A DNA stretch of 64,000 nucleotides from Maritalea porphyrae (GTDB lineage Bacteria > Pseudomonadota > Alphaproteobacteria > Rhizobiales > Devosiaceae). Position numbers and translations under genes: made by a program. Positions within the stretch are counted from its first letter, which is position 1. Each line of letters begins with the position of its first letter. The stretch lies in assembly GCF_027213965.1 (NCBI RefSeq), contig NZ_JAPWGX010000001.1:744001-808000 (forward strand), in the 5' to 3' direction. Below are positions 35,604 through 45,215 of this stretch, one piece after another. The notes below the pieces were generated by a model. It searched no databases. It saw nothing but the letters and a program-made list of their open reading frames with translations, and was not told the origin of the DNA.

Positions 35604-36569
35604 ATGTTGCAGAAACGGCGAAGCGTTCAAGCTCCGAGCGCGGTGGTGATGGTGCGCCCGCACCATTTCCACCCAAATACGGAAACCGCAGGCGACAATA
35701 AATTTCAAAAGCACCCGACAGACGTGAGCGCAAATGAGATTGCCAAACGTGCGTTTGACGAAGTGACCCAGGCCGTCGCCAAGCTTGAAACATATGGCGT
35801 ACGGGTGCATTTATTTGATGATGAAGGCACTGAAACGCCGGACAGCGTTTTTCCAAACAATTGGTTTTCCACCCATCCGGGCGGGCACATTGCTATCTAT
35901 CCAATGTATGCGCCAAGCCGCCGCAAGGAACGCCGGGCCGACGTTATCGAAGAACTGAAGCGCTGTTATCGCGTTCAAGAAGTCGTGGATTATTCTGGCC
36001 TAGAGCCAGATCATATTTTTCTTGAAGGCACCGGAGCAATGGTTTTGGACCATGTTGAACGGGTCGCCTATGCGGTCAAATCCAACCGCCTCGATCCGAT
36101 CGCGCTCGAACGGTTCTGCACGCATTTTGGTTACGAGCCAATGGTGTTTGAGGCACAAGATGAAAGTGGCGCCGATGTTTACCACACGAATGTTTTGATG
36201 TGCATCGCCACTGACTTTGTGCTGATTTCAACCGATATGATTGTCAACCCAGTGCGCCGCGCCGAAATTATTGAACGCTTTGAGCAGTCGGGCCGCACTG
36301 TTATTAATTTAAGCGCAGATCAGATCGCGTCGTTCGCGGGAAATGCGATCGAATTATCGGGCACCGATGGTCGCCTATTGGCGCTATCTCAGACTGCAAT
36401 TGACGCACTTAGCGTGGATCAAAAACGCATCATTAGCAAAAGCGCAAAGCTACTTCCTTTGAACGTGCCGACCATTGAAATGGCCGGCGGCTCTGTGCGT
36501 TGCATGATTGCGGGTATTCATTTGACGCCTCGCCTCAACAACGAAAGCGTAAAACTGCCGCCAAGTTAG
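35604..36569 (+). CDS. ctlX: Amidinotransferase-fold hydrolase CtlX (citrulline/arginine type)
   Basis: 321 residues of the guanidino-group-modifying (arginine deiminase/dimethylargininase) fold. Recognisable motifs are VVMVRPHHFHPN, SVFPNNWFSTHPGG, HIFLEGTGAMVLD, the catalytic histidine in YHTNVLM and the catalytic cysteine in GGSVRCMIAGIHL. CtlX-type enzymes hydrolyse citrulline to ornithine, supplying the neighbouring ocd; that activity is from family knowledge. Its last four bases overlap the convergent GST gene. Confidence 0.88.
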   Translation: MLQKRRSVQAPSAVVMVRPHHFHPNTETAGDNKFQKHPTDVSANEIAKRAFDEVTQAVAKLETYGVRVHLFDDEGTETPDSVFPNNWFSTHPGGHIAIYPMYAPSRRKERRADVIEELKRCYRVQEVVDYSGLEPDHIFLEGTGAMVLDHVERVAYAVKSNRLDPIALERFCTHFGYEPMVFEAQDESGADVYHTNVLMCIATDFVLISTDMIVNPVRRAEIIERFEQSGRTVINLSADQIASFAGNAIELSGTDGRLLALSQTAIDALSVDQKRIISKSAKLLPLNVPTIEMAGGSVRCMIAGIHLTPRLNNESVKLPPS

Positions 36570-37237
36570 GCCGCGATTTCCGTTTTGACCAAAGTTGCCA
36601 AATAGCCATCTCGCTTTTTAACAAAGGCCAATAGCTGGTCGTTATAGTTTGATGGCGCCGCATCGATTACGCTCTGGCGGGCCAAAACGGCATTGTGCCA
36701 CGCGCGCAATTTTTCAGACCCTTGGTAAAAATCAAAGTCGCCAAGCGTTTCAAATGTTTGGATGTAGCGGAAAACGGTTCCCCAAACGCCGTCCACCAGG
36801 TGGAAATTGTCACCGGCAAAAAACCGGCCTTCGATCTGTTCGTCGACTCGCGCGAATTTTTCTAAGAGCTCTTTGCGTTTTGTTTCAAACACTTCCTGTG
36901 TTTCTGCGGTATATAACCCCCATAGGGTTGCCAATGTTTGGGATGCAAATTCGATCCAGGCGCGGTGCTTGGCTTTTTGCAGCGGGTCTGTTGGGTGCAG
37001 CGAACCCGGGGTAACTTCATCAAGATACTCTGCGATCACCTGGCTTTCAAACAGAACGTTGTCATCAGCTTGCAGCACCGGCACTTTGCCCAAGGGTGAG
37101 AGCTTCAAGAACCAATCCGGTTTGTTGGCAAGGTCGATATCAATCCGCTCGAAGGGTACGTCTTTTTCCGCCAATACGATTAGAGCGCGCTGAACATAGG
37201 GGCAAAGTGGGAAGCTTATCAATTTGTAGTTAGGCAT
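36566..37237 (-). CDS. Glutathione S-transferase
   Basis: 223 residues. Thioredoxin-like N-domain (MPNYKLISFPLCPYVQRALI, with the catalytic region FPLCPYVQ and ESQVIAEYLDE binding glutathione) and an all-helical C-domain. The ATG at 37237 has GGAG at the right distance; the in-frame ATG at 37243 does not. Divergent from a MarR gene with two ATGCA-AC-TGCAT operators between them, so it is probably induced by electrophiles or oxidants. Confidence 0.9.
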   Translation of the reverse strand: MPNYKLISFPLCPYVQRALIVLAEKDVPFERIDIDLANKPDWFLKLSPLGKVPVLQADDNVLFESQVIAEYLDEVTPGSLHPTDPLQKAKHRAWIEFASQTLATLWGLYTAETQEVFETKRKELLEKFARVDEQIEGRFFAGDNFHLVDGVWGTVFRYIQTFETLGDFDFYQGSEKLRAWHNAVLARQSVIDAAPSNYNDQLLAFVKKRDGYLATLVKTEIAA

Positions 37238-37253
37238 TTTCATCTCCATAAAC

Positions 37254-37304
37254 ATGCAACTGCATCTACCTATATGGACTTGCATTTAGATGCAACTGCA
37301 TCTA
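37254..37304. promoter_or_regulatory. Twin MarR operators between GST and marR
   Basis: Two palindromes sharing ATGCA-AC-TGCAT: 37254-37265 and the longer TAGATGCA-AC-TGCATCTA at 37287-37304, centres 36 bases apart. They sit in the gap of a divergent GST/MarR pair. Confidence 0.85.
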
Positions 37305-37314
37305 CCTTCACATT

Positions 37315-37746
37315 ATGGTGATACCAAGTGAGCATACGCAAAAAGCATGGGCGGCACTGTTTCGGGCGCACACACTGGCGCATGAGGCAATTGAAGCTGA
37401 ACTAAAGAAGGCCGGACTTCCCAACTTGTCGTGGTATGATGTGTTGTGGGAACTTGAACAAACCTCTGAATGCGGCCTGCGCGCATTTGAGCTGCAACCA
37501 AAATTATTGTTGCCGCAATATGGCATGTCGCGGTTGATTAATCGGATGGAAGCACAGGGGCTGATTGCCAAACACGACTGCCCAGAAGACGGCCGTGGGG
37601 TTGCCTTGTCCATCACCGACCAAGGACGAAAAACGCGGCTTAAAATGTGGGCCGTTTACGGCCCGGCGATGCAAAAAGCGTTGGGCGAAAAACTCAGCGA
37701 AAATGAAATGGTACAATTAGCAACAATGTTGAAAAAACTCACCTAA
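37315..37746 (+). CDS. MarR-family regulator
   Basis: 143 residues with a winged helix (LQPKLLLPQYGMSRLINRMEAQGLIAKHDCPEDGRGVALSITDQG). It likely represses itself and the divergent GST through the twin palindromes. A cysteine in HDCPEDG and one in SECGLRAF are present; no redox role is shown. Only ten bases separate the second operator from its ATG. Confidence 0.9.
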   Translation: MVIPSEHTQKAWAALFRAHTLAHEAIEAELKKAGLPNLSWYDVLWELEQTSECGLRAFELQPKLLLPQYGMSRLINRMEAQGLIAKHDCPEDGRGVALSITDQGRKTRLKMWAVYGPAMQKALGEKLSENEMVQLATMLKKLT

Positions 37747-37766
37747 TCTTGCCCTCCCAAAATTCG

Positions 37767-38120
37767 CTAAGTAATATCAGCACACTGGTGCAATAGTGGG
37801 ATCAGGTGGGGAACTATGATGTCGCTTTGTGCATAGATCTTTATGTGCCGCCCGTCTTTGCCTTTTCCTTCTAAAAGGTTTTCTGGATCATCTAGTTTTG
37901 CGCCATGCACAAACCCCAAGTTGGCGTGGTCTTTGCCCCCATAAAGATAGACGACAGGTGTGTCGTGTTTATTCTTGTAAACAGGTGCGCCCCACTTCAT
38001 GCCCTCTTTTGAATCCGGCAAGTGCGTATTTACGAGTTCGCGCAGACTGACCAGCAGCGTCTGCACAACTTCACTCTTGTCCGCAATATACGCGTCGACG
38101 CTGTCAGTGGGTTTTGGCAT
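37767..38120 (-). CDS. DUF1801 (YdhG-like) protein
   Basis: 117 residues of the DUF1801 fold: VDAYIADKSEVVQTLLVSLRELV, MKWGAPVYKNK and the C-terminal GRHIKIYAQSDI. Family of small proteins sometimes called iron-chaperone-like; function not established. Single gene, convergent with marR. Confidence 0.85.
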   Translation of the reverse strand: MPKPTDSVDAYIADKSEVVQTLLVSLRELVNTHLPDSKEGMKWGAPVYKNKHDTPVVYLYGGKDHANLGFVHGAKLDDPENLLEGKGKDGRHIKIYAQSDIIVPHLIPLLHQCADIT

Positions 38121-38213
38121 TGTGATTAACCTCCATTTTTAAAAGAAGTTAGCACACCGCATGCTTTTCATAATTGACGCACCTCAAAAAGGGAAGCAGA
38201 GAGGGTGACAGCC

Positions 38214-38237
38214 AAAAACGGGGCCCGAAGGCCCCGT
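38214..38237 (-). terminator. Terminator of the aspartate aminotransferase gene
   Basis: Stem ACGGGGCC / GGCCCCGT with a four-base loop; on the transcribed strand GTTTTTGGC follows. It lies 22 bases after the aminotransferase stop. Confidence 0.9.
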
Positions 38238-38258
38238 AATTCATTTAGGCTTTGGTGC

Positions 38259-39446
38259 CTACTTGCGGGCCAAATCGGCCAATGCATCGGCGAAAATGTC
38301 GATCTTATCAACACCAAGACCAGCGATATTCATGCGTGAGTTACCCACCATATAGACGCCATAGTCTTTTTTCAGTTTGGCCACGTCTTCTGGCGAAATG
38401 CCGATCAAAGAGAACATGCCACGGTGCTGAGCAATGAAATCATAATCCGCGCTGTTGGAGCGTTTACGCATGGCTTCTGCCAGGTTTTCACGGATCGTGA
38501 CCATATGGTTGCGCACGTCAGTCAATTCGGCTTCCCATTCGGCGCGCAGGTCTTTGTCGTTCAAGATAATGTTGACGATTTCCGCACCGTGATCGGGTGG
38601 CATTGAATAGTTGGCACGTGCCGCACCAAGCAATTGCGAGAAGGTTGTGTTGGCTGAATTCTCATCTGTTCCGATGATCATGGCACAGCCGACACGTTCG
38701 CGGTAAAGGCCAAAGTTTTTGGAACATGATGCCGCCACTGCCATCTCAGACAAGGTTGAAGCAAGTTTACGCAAGCCGTACGCATCTTCTTCCAAGCCAT
38801 CGCCAAAACCAAGGTATGCGATATCAACCAGCACAAACACACCAGCATCTTCAATGATGTCAGTTAACTTGTCCCACTGATCGTTGGTCAGGTTTGCGCC
38901 AGTTGGGTTATGGCAGCAACCGTGTAGCAACAAGATATCGTCGCTGGTCATTTTGGTGACAGCGGCGCAAAGATCGTCAAAACGCACGTTACGCTTTTCT
39001 GCGTCAAAATAGGGGTATGTTGCTGTTTTAAGACCCGCAGCTTCCATCAACGGAATGTGGTTTGGCCAGGTTGGGTCAGAAATATAAACGGTTGCGCCAG
39101 GCTTTGCGATATTGAGCAAATCTGCGATCAAGCGCAAAGCGCCAGTGCCGCCGGGAGCTTGGGCTGCCCGCACACGATCGCGCGAAACGCTGTCGCCCAA
39201 AATTAGGTCGACCATTGAATTGTTAAAGCCAATATTGCCCGCCATACCTACGTAGGTCTTGGTGGTTTGGTCTTTCACCCGTTTGGCTTCCGCCTTTTGC
39301 ACAGCCGTCATAATGGGCGTATTGCCCGTCGCGTCTTTATAGACGCCGACGCCTAGATCGATCTTATTGTCACGCTCGTCTGCAGCAAATTCAGCGATGA
39401 GCGCAATGATTTTGTCTTGTGGTGCGGGTGATAGATTTTCAAACAT
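38259..39446 (-). CDS. Aspartate/aromatic aminotransferase, class I
   Basis: 395-residue PLP enzyme of the AspC/TyrB (subgroup Ib-alpha) type that interconverts aspartate and oxaloacetate or aromatic amino acids and their oxo acids. Motifs: IDLGVGVYKDATGNTPIM at the start, HGCCHNPTGANL, DIAYLGFG and the PLP lysine in SCSKNFGLYRERVG. The ATG at 39446 is chosen; the 24 residues upstream in frame are not conserved. Complete. Confidence 0.92.
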   Translation of the reverse strand: MFENLSPAPQDKIIALIAEFAADERDNKIDLGVGVYKDATGNTPIMTAVQKAEAKRVKDQTTKTYVGMAGNIGFNNSMVDLILGDSVSRDRVRAAQAPGGTGALRLIADLLNIAKPGATVYISDPTWPNHIPLMEAAGLKTATYPYFDAEKRNVRFDDLCAAVTKMTSDDILLLHGCCHNPTGANLTNDQWDKLTDIIEDAGVFVLVDIAYLGFGDGLEEDAYGLRKLASTLSEMAVAASCSKNFGLYRERVGCAMIIGTDENSANTTFSQLLGAARANYSMPPDHGAEIVNIILNDKDLRAEWEAELTDVRNHMVTIRENLAEAMRKRSNSADYDFIAQHRGMFSLIGISPEDVAKLKKDYGVYMVGNSRMNIAGLGVDKIDIFADALADLARK

Positions 39447-39592
39447 GACCTTGTTCCGGTTTGGATGTTTGTACCGTTTTTGGCACGGTATTTGTGTTAA
39501 CCAGCGCAGACGTAACAAGCAAGTGATTTGCTTCGTCCATTCGTTCTATTCAGACTAAGAATTCTGGACCAGTTGATCAGGATTTCACGTCT

Positions 39593-40423
39593 ATGCGCTT
39601 CTTTTCCCTGCCTGGCATTTTACTTTTTCTATTGTCGGCATGCTTGCCAGCGATGGCCCAAGCTCCAACGCCACTGCCAAACAGCTTTGTTTCAATTGGC
39701 GAAAACCAGGTGGCACGTGCGTGGCTTGCGAACCCAACCACAAGCTATCAGCACTTTGTTTTGGGTGACAGATATGAAGCCGCGAGCCTTGTTGCTGAAA
39801 TGCGGAATGGCGACATTTTGCAATATGATTTGCCCCAACATTTGGTGTTCGAGGATCGTCATGTTCGGTTAGCTGACTTAAACAATGATGGGAATGACGA
39901 ATTGATCGTTGTGATGAGTTCGGCAGTGCAAGGGGCATCGCTGGCGGTTTTTGCCATCAAAGACGACATAAAATTGCTGGCTCAAACGCCGCATATTGGG
40001 TTGCCGTTTCGTTGGCTAAACCCAGCAGGCATCGCCGATTTTGACGGCGACGGGTTTCTTGAAATCGCCTTGGTGCAAAAGCCGCATTTGACAAAGCGAC
40101 TAGAATTCTGGCGATTGGAAAATGGGAAATTGCAGCGGGTTGCCGAATTGGATGGATATTCTAACCATCGCAATGGGTCGCGCCATCAGCAGATGAGCGC
40201 CGTCGTGGATGTGAACAAAGACGGCGTATCCGATTTGGTACTGCCCGGTCCAAACCGGAATGTGCTTTACGCCGTGTCATTGCTGCCTACGCCAAACGTG
40301 ATTGCGCAATGGCCGCTGAACGCCCCTATCGACGGCGATTTTGTGCTTAGATTGGAGAACGAGCGATATATTGTCGTTGTGACGCTAGAAAATGGTGCAC
40401 AGCATGAGATAGGCTTGCATTAA
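39593..40423 (+). CDS. Exported FG-GAP/VCBS repeat protein
   Basis: 276 residues with a signal peptide (about 1-22, with LLSAC that could be a lipobox). At least three calcium-binding-like repeats are visible: LADLNNDGNDELIVV, IADFDGDGFLEIALV and VVDVNKDGVSDLVLP, spaced about 50-60 residues, forming part of a beta-propeller. Such proteins are periplasmic or surface located. Function unknown. Confidence 0.8.
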   Translation: MRFFSLPGILLFLLSACLPAMAQAPTPLPNSFVSIGENQVARAWLANPTTSYQHFVLGDRYEAASLVAEMRNGDILQYDLPQHLVFEDRHVRLADLNNDGNDELIVVMSSAVQGASLAVFAIKDDIKLLAQTPHIGLPFRWLNPAGIADFDGDGFLEIALVQKPHLTKRLEFWRLENGKLQRVAELDGYSNHRNGSRHQQMSAVVDVNKDGVSDLVLPGPNRNVLYAVSLLPTPNVIAQWPLNAPIDGDFVLRLENERYIVVVTLENGAQHEIGLH

Positions 40424-40556
40424 GTTGATTATTGTCTGACATTTCCCTTTTCAATGCGAAAAGGTTGGTGCACAATAATGGTCCAACCACTGCGCAAAGG
40501 CTAACTCTTTAAAAGAGCATGCATGCGAATAACAAAAGACTTACGGGGAGATTACA

Positions 40557-41726
40557 GTGCCTATTATCAATCGTATCGCCGAGTTTCATGACGAGATTAC
40601 TGCATGGCGACGCGACCTGCATGAAAACCCAGAAATCTTGTATGAGGTGCACCGCACCGCCGGCAAGGTTGAGGAATTGCTCAAAAGCTTTGGCTGTGAC
40701 GAAGTTGTGCCGGGCATTGGCCAAACCGGCGTCGTTGGCATAATCAAAGGCAATAAAACCGGCTCTGGCCGTGTCATTGGATTGCGCGCCGATATGGATG
40801 CGCTACCGATCTTTGAAAAAACGGGATTAGAGCACGCCTCTAAAACCGATGGTGCCATGCATGCTTGTGGGCATGATGGGCACACTGCAATGCTTTTGGG
40901 CGCTGCTAAATATCTGGCGGAAACCCGCAATTTTGACGGAACGGTTGCTGTGATTTTCCAGCCAGCTGAAGAAGGTGGCGCGGGCGGCAAAGCCATGGTT
41001 GACGATGGCATGATGGAGCGCTTTGGCATTGAAGAAGTGTTTGGCATGCACAATTTCCCCGGCATTCCCGTTGGTCAATTTGCTATTCGCGAGGGCGGCA
41101 TCATGGCGGCGGCGGACCAGTGGACAATAAAAGTCACTGGTGTTGATAGCCATGCGGCTATGCCCCACCTGTCTGTTGATCCGGTTGTGATTTCTGCGCA
41201 TATCATCACAGCATTACAAACGATTGTGTCACGCAATGTGGACCCAATTCAGTCGGCGGTTCTTTCAACCACCAAAATCAATGGTGGCTCGGCGTTCAAC
41301 ATTATTCCAATGAACGTGGAGATTTGTGGCACGGTGCGGGCGCTCGACCCTGAAGTGCGTGAAAACGTGAAAGCACGGCTGATCTCGACCGCACAAGCAA
41401 TTGCAGCAAGCTTTGGCGGCAAAGCTGACGTTGACTATAAAGATGGCTACCCAGTGACCATGAATGCACCAGCGCAAACCGCGTTTGCCGCATCAATTGC
41501 GCAAAAATTGGTGGGCGAAGAGCGTGTGGATACGAACGTTGAGCCGACCATGGGTGGCGAAGACTTTTCCTTCATGGCCAATGCGCGCCCTGGCGCCTTT
41601 ATCATGATCGGCAATGGCGACACCGCTGGCCTTCACCAAGACACATACGACTTCAACGATGAAGTGATCCCCTACGGATCATCGTATTGGGCGCAATTGG
41701 TTGAAACGGCCATGCCCGCAAATTAG
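40557..41726 (+). CDS. M20 family amidohydrolase (hippurate hydrolase type)
   Basis: 389 residues. GTG start after GGGGAG. Metal ligands occur in HACGHDGHTAMLL, EEGG and MHNFPG, with the dimerisation domain in the middle (VDSHAAMPHLSVDPV) and the C-terminal GGEDFSFM. Enzymes of this group remove N-acyl groups from amino acids. Single gene ended by a strong terminator. Confidence 0.92.
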   Translation: MPIINRIAEFHDEITAWRRDLHENPEILYEVHRTAGKVEELLKSFGCDEVVPGIGQTGVVGIIKGNKTGSGRVIGLRADMDALPIFEKTGLEHASKTDGAMHACGHDGHTAMLLGAAKYLAETRNFDGTVAVIFQPAEEGGAGGKAMVDDGMMERFGIEEVFGMHNFPGIPVGQFAIREGGIMAAADQWTIKVTGVDSHAAMPHLSVDPVVISAHIITALQTIVSRNVDPIQSAVLSTTKINGGSAFNIIPMNVEICGTVRALDPEVRENVKARLISTAQAIAASFGGKADVDYKDGYPVTMNAPAQTAFAASIAQKLVGEERVDTNVEPTMGGEDFSFMANARPGAFIMIGNGDTAGLHQDTYDFNDEVIPYGSSYWAQLVETAMPAN

Positions 41727-41752
41727 CAGCTTCCTGACCGAAGAGGCCACTC

Positions 41753-41780
41753 GCCCCGCCATTGTGCGGGGCATTTTTTT
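41753..41780 (+). terminator. Rho-independent terminator
   Basis: GCCCCGC-cattgt-GCGGGGC stem followed by A and seven T, 27 bases after the amidohydrolase stop. Confidence 0.92.
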
Positions 41781-41782
41781 GC

Positions 41783-42712
41783 TCAGACCACTTTGTCGAG
41801 CAGTTCGCCATTTTCAAAATAGGCGATCAGGTTTTCAACGACCTGACTGCTCATTTGTGCACGGGTTTGCCGGGTGGCACTGCCGTTGTGCGGCGACAGG
41901 ATGACATTGTTGAGTTCTCGCAAAGTTTGTGGCACCTCAGGCTCGCCATCAAACACATCCAACGCTGCACCGCGCAAACCACCATTTGTCAGCAGGTCAA
42001 TCAACGCGCCTTGATCCACCATATTGCCGCGCGCGATATTGACAAACGAACCGTTTGAACCCAACGCCTCCAGAACTTTACGGGAGATTATTCTGTTTGT
42101 CCCCTCGCCGCCCGGCGCGATCACCACCAACCAATCAACATTGCTGGCCATGTCGAGCAAACTATCGAAATAATGGTAAGGTTGGTCCTCTTGGTGCGTA
42201 CGCCCATGATAGGCGACTTCCATATCAAATGCCGTCAACCGCGTAGCGATCGCTTTGCCGATCCGCCCTAGCCCCAAAATTCCTGCCTTTGCACCGGCAA
42301 GCTGACCGGTAAGGGGCCATTGCCCATCAGTTGACCAACGGCCAGTGCGTACATAATCATGACTTTGTGGGATCTGACGGGCGAGCGATACCATTAGACC
42401 AACAGTCAATTCCGCTACAGCAGCGTTTAAACGATTTGGGGTATTGGTAACGCGGACGCCCCGCGCTCTTGCGGCGTCAATATCGATATTGTCGTAACCA
42501 ACGCCATAGTTTGCGATGATTTCAAGGTTGGGGAGTTGAGCAATTAGCTCAGCACTCACCTTGCCGCCACTCAATCCTTCAATCTTATAGCCGTGTTCCA
42601 ACAAATATGCGCTTCGATTGTCCGCTTCATACAATTTGAACAGTTCAAATTGCGCGTCCAACATTTGAATACAATCGGCCGGGAGAGGCCCCGCCAGCAG
42701 GATTTTTCTCAT
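41783..42712 (-). CDS. D-isomer-specific 2-hydroxyacid dehydrogenase
   Basis: 309-residue NAD(P)-dependent dehydrogenase, glyoxylate/hydroxypyruvate reductase-like. Features are the Rossmann motif GLGRIGKAIATRL, NTPNRLNAAVAELTVGL, the catalytic Arg in NIARGNMVDQ, Glu in FDGEPEVP and His in SPHNGSATR. The ATG at 42712 overlaps the permease stop (ATGA), so both are co-translated. Substrate likely a small 2-oxo/2-hydroxy acid, perhaps carried by the AEC permease. Confidence 0.92.
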   Translation of the reverse strand: MRKILLAGPLPADCIQMLDAQFELFKLYEADNRSAYLLEHGYKIEGLSGGKVSAELIAQLPNLEIIANYGVGYDNIDIDAARARGVRVTNTPNRLNAAVAELTVGLMVSLARQIPQSHDYVRTGRWSTDGQWPLTGQLAGAKAGILGLGRIGKAIATRLTAFDMEVAYHGRTHQEDQPYHYFDSLLDMASNVDWLVVIAPGGEGTNRIISRKVLEALGSNGSFVNIARGNMVDQGALIDLLTNGGLRGAALDVFDGEPEVPQTLRELNNVILSPHNGSATRQTRAQMSSQVVENLIAYFENGELLDKVV

Positions 42713-43641
42713 GATAGAAACCACAGCCAGAATGAGATTGAGAATACGCTGATCAATGTGGAAAGCAGCACAGTGCTGGTGGCCACGTCAAGCGCACGGT
42801 TATAGTAGGTGGCAAAAATATAGGCATTTATGCCCGACGGCATAGCGGCCAACAATACAACCGCACGCGACACCTCATGCGGCACCCCTAAAATGGGCAC
42901 CAGGATTACCCACGCCAAAAACGGATGTAGCAGCGTTTTAATCAGCGACATCATTGCTGCGGGCCACACGGCCTTTTTGATTGAGTATTGCGTGAGCGCT
43001 GCACCAAGACCGAATAAAGCTGTTGGCAGCACTGCTGCGACCATCATGATAGTGGCGTCATCCAAAACCTTTGGCAGCGACAGGCCGCTCAGGTTCAGGG
43101 TGACGCCGCAGGCGATGCCGATCAATAAAGGATTGGTTGCGATGCGCTTAAGCGCATCAATTATGGCGACACCAAGTGGGCGGCCGTCGCGCCGTGAAAG
43201 CTCCATGGTCATCATGCCGATGGTCATCAAGCTGGGTGCATGAAAACCAATAATAAGAAAAATGATCGGCAATGCTTCAACACCATAAGCGCGCTGCACA
43301 ATTGGAATGCCGAGCAATACTGTATTGGTGAACCAGCCAGAAAATCCAACAGACACCGCCTCACCGGGACGATAGGCAAAGGTTTTGCGCGCCAGCACAA
43401 TGCCCAACACGAAGCCCGCCAAACCCGCAACATAGAATGGCGCAATGATTTTTGGGTCTAGCGCTGTCGCAAAATCGAGCGTCAGCATGGCGCGGAACAA
43501 CAGCATTGGCGCTGCAAAATTATTCGTGAATGCAATCAGCGCGCTGATGCCACTGCCGGGGAAGATCTTGAGCTTTACCGCCACATAGCCGATCAGAACG
43601 ATCACAAAAACGGGGGCGATAACATCTATGACGAAATACAT
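42709..43641 (-). CDS. AEC-family transporter
   Basis: 310-residue membrane protein with about ten hydrophobic helices and internal duplication, of the auxin efflux carrier family (ML proteins for malonate or other carboxylates). PSGINAYIFATYYNR near the C-terminus is typical. Coupled to the hydroxyacid dehydrogenase gene. Transport of a short carboxylate is inferred. Confidence 0.9.
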   Translation of the reverse strand: MYFVIDVIAPVFVIVLIGYVAVKLKIFPGSGISALIAFTNNFAAPMLLFRAMLTLDFATALDPKIIAPFYVAGLAGFVLGIVLARKTFAYRPGEAVSVGFSGWFTNTVLLGIPIVQRAYGVEALPIIFLIIGFHAPSLMTIGMMTMELSRRDGRPLGVAIIDALKRIATNPLLIGIACGVTLNLSGLSLPKVLDDATIMMVAAVLPTALFGLGAALTQYSIKKAVWPAAMMSLIKTLLHPFLAWVILVPILGVPHEVSRAVVLLAAMPSGINAYIFATYYNRALDVATSTVLLSTLISVFSISFWLWFLS

Positions 43642-43750
43642 AAAGCTGGCAGGCTTTCTGGCAGAGTGTCCAATTGGACCAACCCAACCAAATGGGGAAA
43701 GAAGCCAGCAAAGCTTAATCGGGCAATTTCAGATCGTCAATTGGTCAAAC

Positions 43751-45202
43751 CTATTTTGATGTCACACGCGCGGAAGTTTTGCACTTTGGTCTAAACGCAA
43801 AGTCACTCTCAAACGGATAGGTTGGTTTTGGCCGATGCAAGTTTTGCAGCGAGGCTATATCTTGGTTCACCGCTCCATCGGTTAGCGCCATGAGGTTGGG
43901 ATTGGCGATTTGAGCCATGGCGGGGGAAATATAGCCACACTTGATAACGACGATCCGCTCTTTGGTTAAGTCAAGGCCAAGCGGTTCGACATTTTCAGGT
44001 TCGTGAAATGTGTACCGCCTGTCTGAGATGACAATCCTGATGCCGTTACAGTTGAGCAATGCAATCCTGTTGCCGCGCTTATTGTCTTTGGCAATTTTCT
44101 CAATGCGCACATGACCTTGCCATGGCGTTGAACGGGCTGGGTCCAGTGTGGCACCCAGCCAGATATCGGTGAACACCCCTTCCCCCAATTTGAAGCATTG
44201 TTGCACCGCCGGTGCGTCAGCAATGCCGATGATGAGCGCTCCACGAACATTGTTTTGCACGCAATATCGCAACACGCACACGCGATCACCCACGCCACCA
44301 CCGCCCGGATTGTCACCCGAATCTGTTAGCACCACTGGGTGCGTTGGGCTTTTGATTGCTTTGGCCAGCATATCGGACAATGAACCCGTGACGGGCCCAA
44401 ACTTAAACTCAGCTCGCACGTCGAAATAGCTTTGTGCCAATTGCTCGGCGGATTGCCTGACAGTAACTTCGTTCGTGCCTGTAATTACCGCTGCGGCGTT
44501 TGCGCGTTCCACATCTGCCCACACGTAGCCCACCATCAAAGATGCATCGGTGATACCATCGATCTTGTCGAAACCGGGGAGTTGTGCATATAGCGATTTT
44601 GCAGGTTCATCTACAGTGCTGGTGCGTTCGCCAGGCAATAGCACCGGAATGGGTACCCACCCAACAAATGGTCGTTCGCCAGTTTCAACAACATTAATCA
44701 GATTGTTGAGCGCCCGCTCCATTGTTTCAAGCGTATCAATATGCGGGGCGTGCCGGAAGGCTGTAAACAGATCGATTTGGTCGATGATCTTTTGCGACAA
44801 GTTGCCATGCAAATCGAATGAAACGGAAATTGGACAACTTGGCCCCACACGTTTTCTGGCGGCTTCTATCCAATCGCCTTCCGCATCCTCCAAACCATCA
44901 ACATGCACTGCGCCGTGCATGGCCAAATAGAGGCCATCGATAGGCGCATCGGTTAAGGCGAGTTCGAGCCTTGATAGGAACTCTTGTTTGAACAGATCGT
45001 AGGTGGAGCGGCTGACCGCACCACCCGGGGTTGATCGCGCATGCATAAGCGGCACAATTTCTGCCTTTGATCGGGGCAAAAAGCTGAAAAAATCAGAGAT
45101 CATCAAATCGTCGCCACGCAACACTTTGAAGTCATCTGTTTTTTGCAGCACATCTGTGTATGTGCTGCATTCTGTGTGCAAACCGCCTACGGCAATGCGC
45201 AT
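43751..45202 (-). CDS. M81 family metallopeptidase (MlrC-like), copy 1
   Basis: 483 residues. The N-terminal DUF1485 part contains IAVGGLHTECSTYTDV, with the zinc ligand histidine, LYLAMHGAVHVDG and VSFDLHGNLS; the C-terminal MlrC part contains LTDSGDNPGGGGVGD. AGGGGAG precedes ATG 45202. MlrC cleaves linear microcystin peptides, but most family members sit in amino-sugar or amide catabolic loci with unknown substrate. It is the last gene of the leftward ridA-rpiR-SDR-GH20 operon, 13 bases after GH20. A paralogue is at 49877. Confidence 0.9.
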   Translation of the reverse strand: MRIAVGGLHTECSTYTDVLQKTDDFKVLRGDDLMISDFFSFLPRSKAEIVPLMHARSTPGGAVSRSTYDLFKQEFLSRLELALTDAPIDGLYLAMHGAVHVDGLEDAEGDWIEAARKRVGPSCPISVSFDLHGNLSQKIIDQIDLFTAFRHAPHIDTLETMERALNNLINVVETGERPFVGWVPIPVLLPGERTSTVDEPAKSLYAQLPGFDKIDGITDASLMVGYVWADVERANAAAVITGTNEVTVRQSAEQLAQSYFDVRAEFKFGPVTGSLSDMLAKAIKSPTHPVVLTDSGDNPGGGGVGDRVCVLRYCVQNNVRGALIIGIADAPAVQQCFKLGEGVFTDIWLGATLDPARSTPWQGHVRIEKIAKDNKRGNRIALLNCNGIRIVISDRRYTFHEPENVEPLGLDLTKERIVVIKCGYISPAMAQIANPNLMALTDGAVNQDIASLQNLHRPKPTYPFESDFAFRPKCKTSARVTSK

Positions 45203-45215
45203 AAACTTGGCTCCC

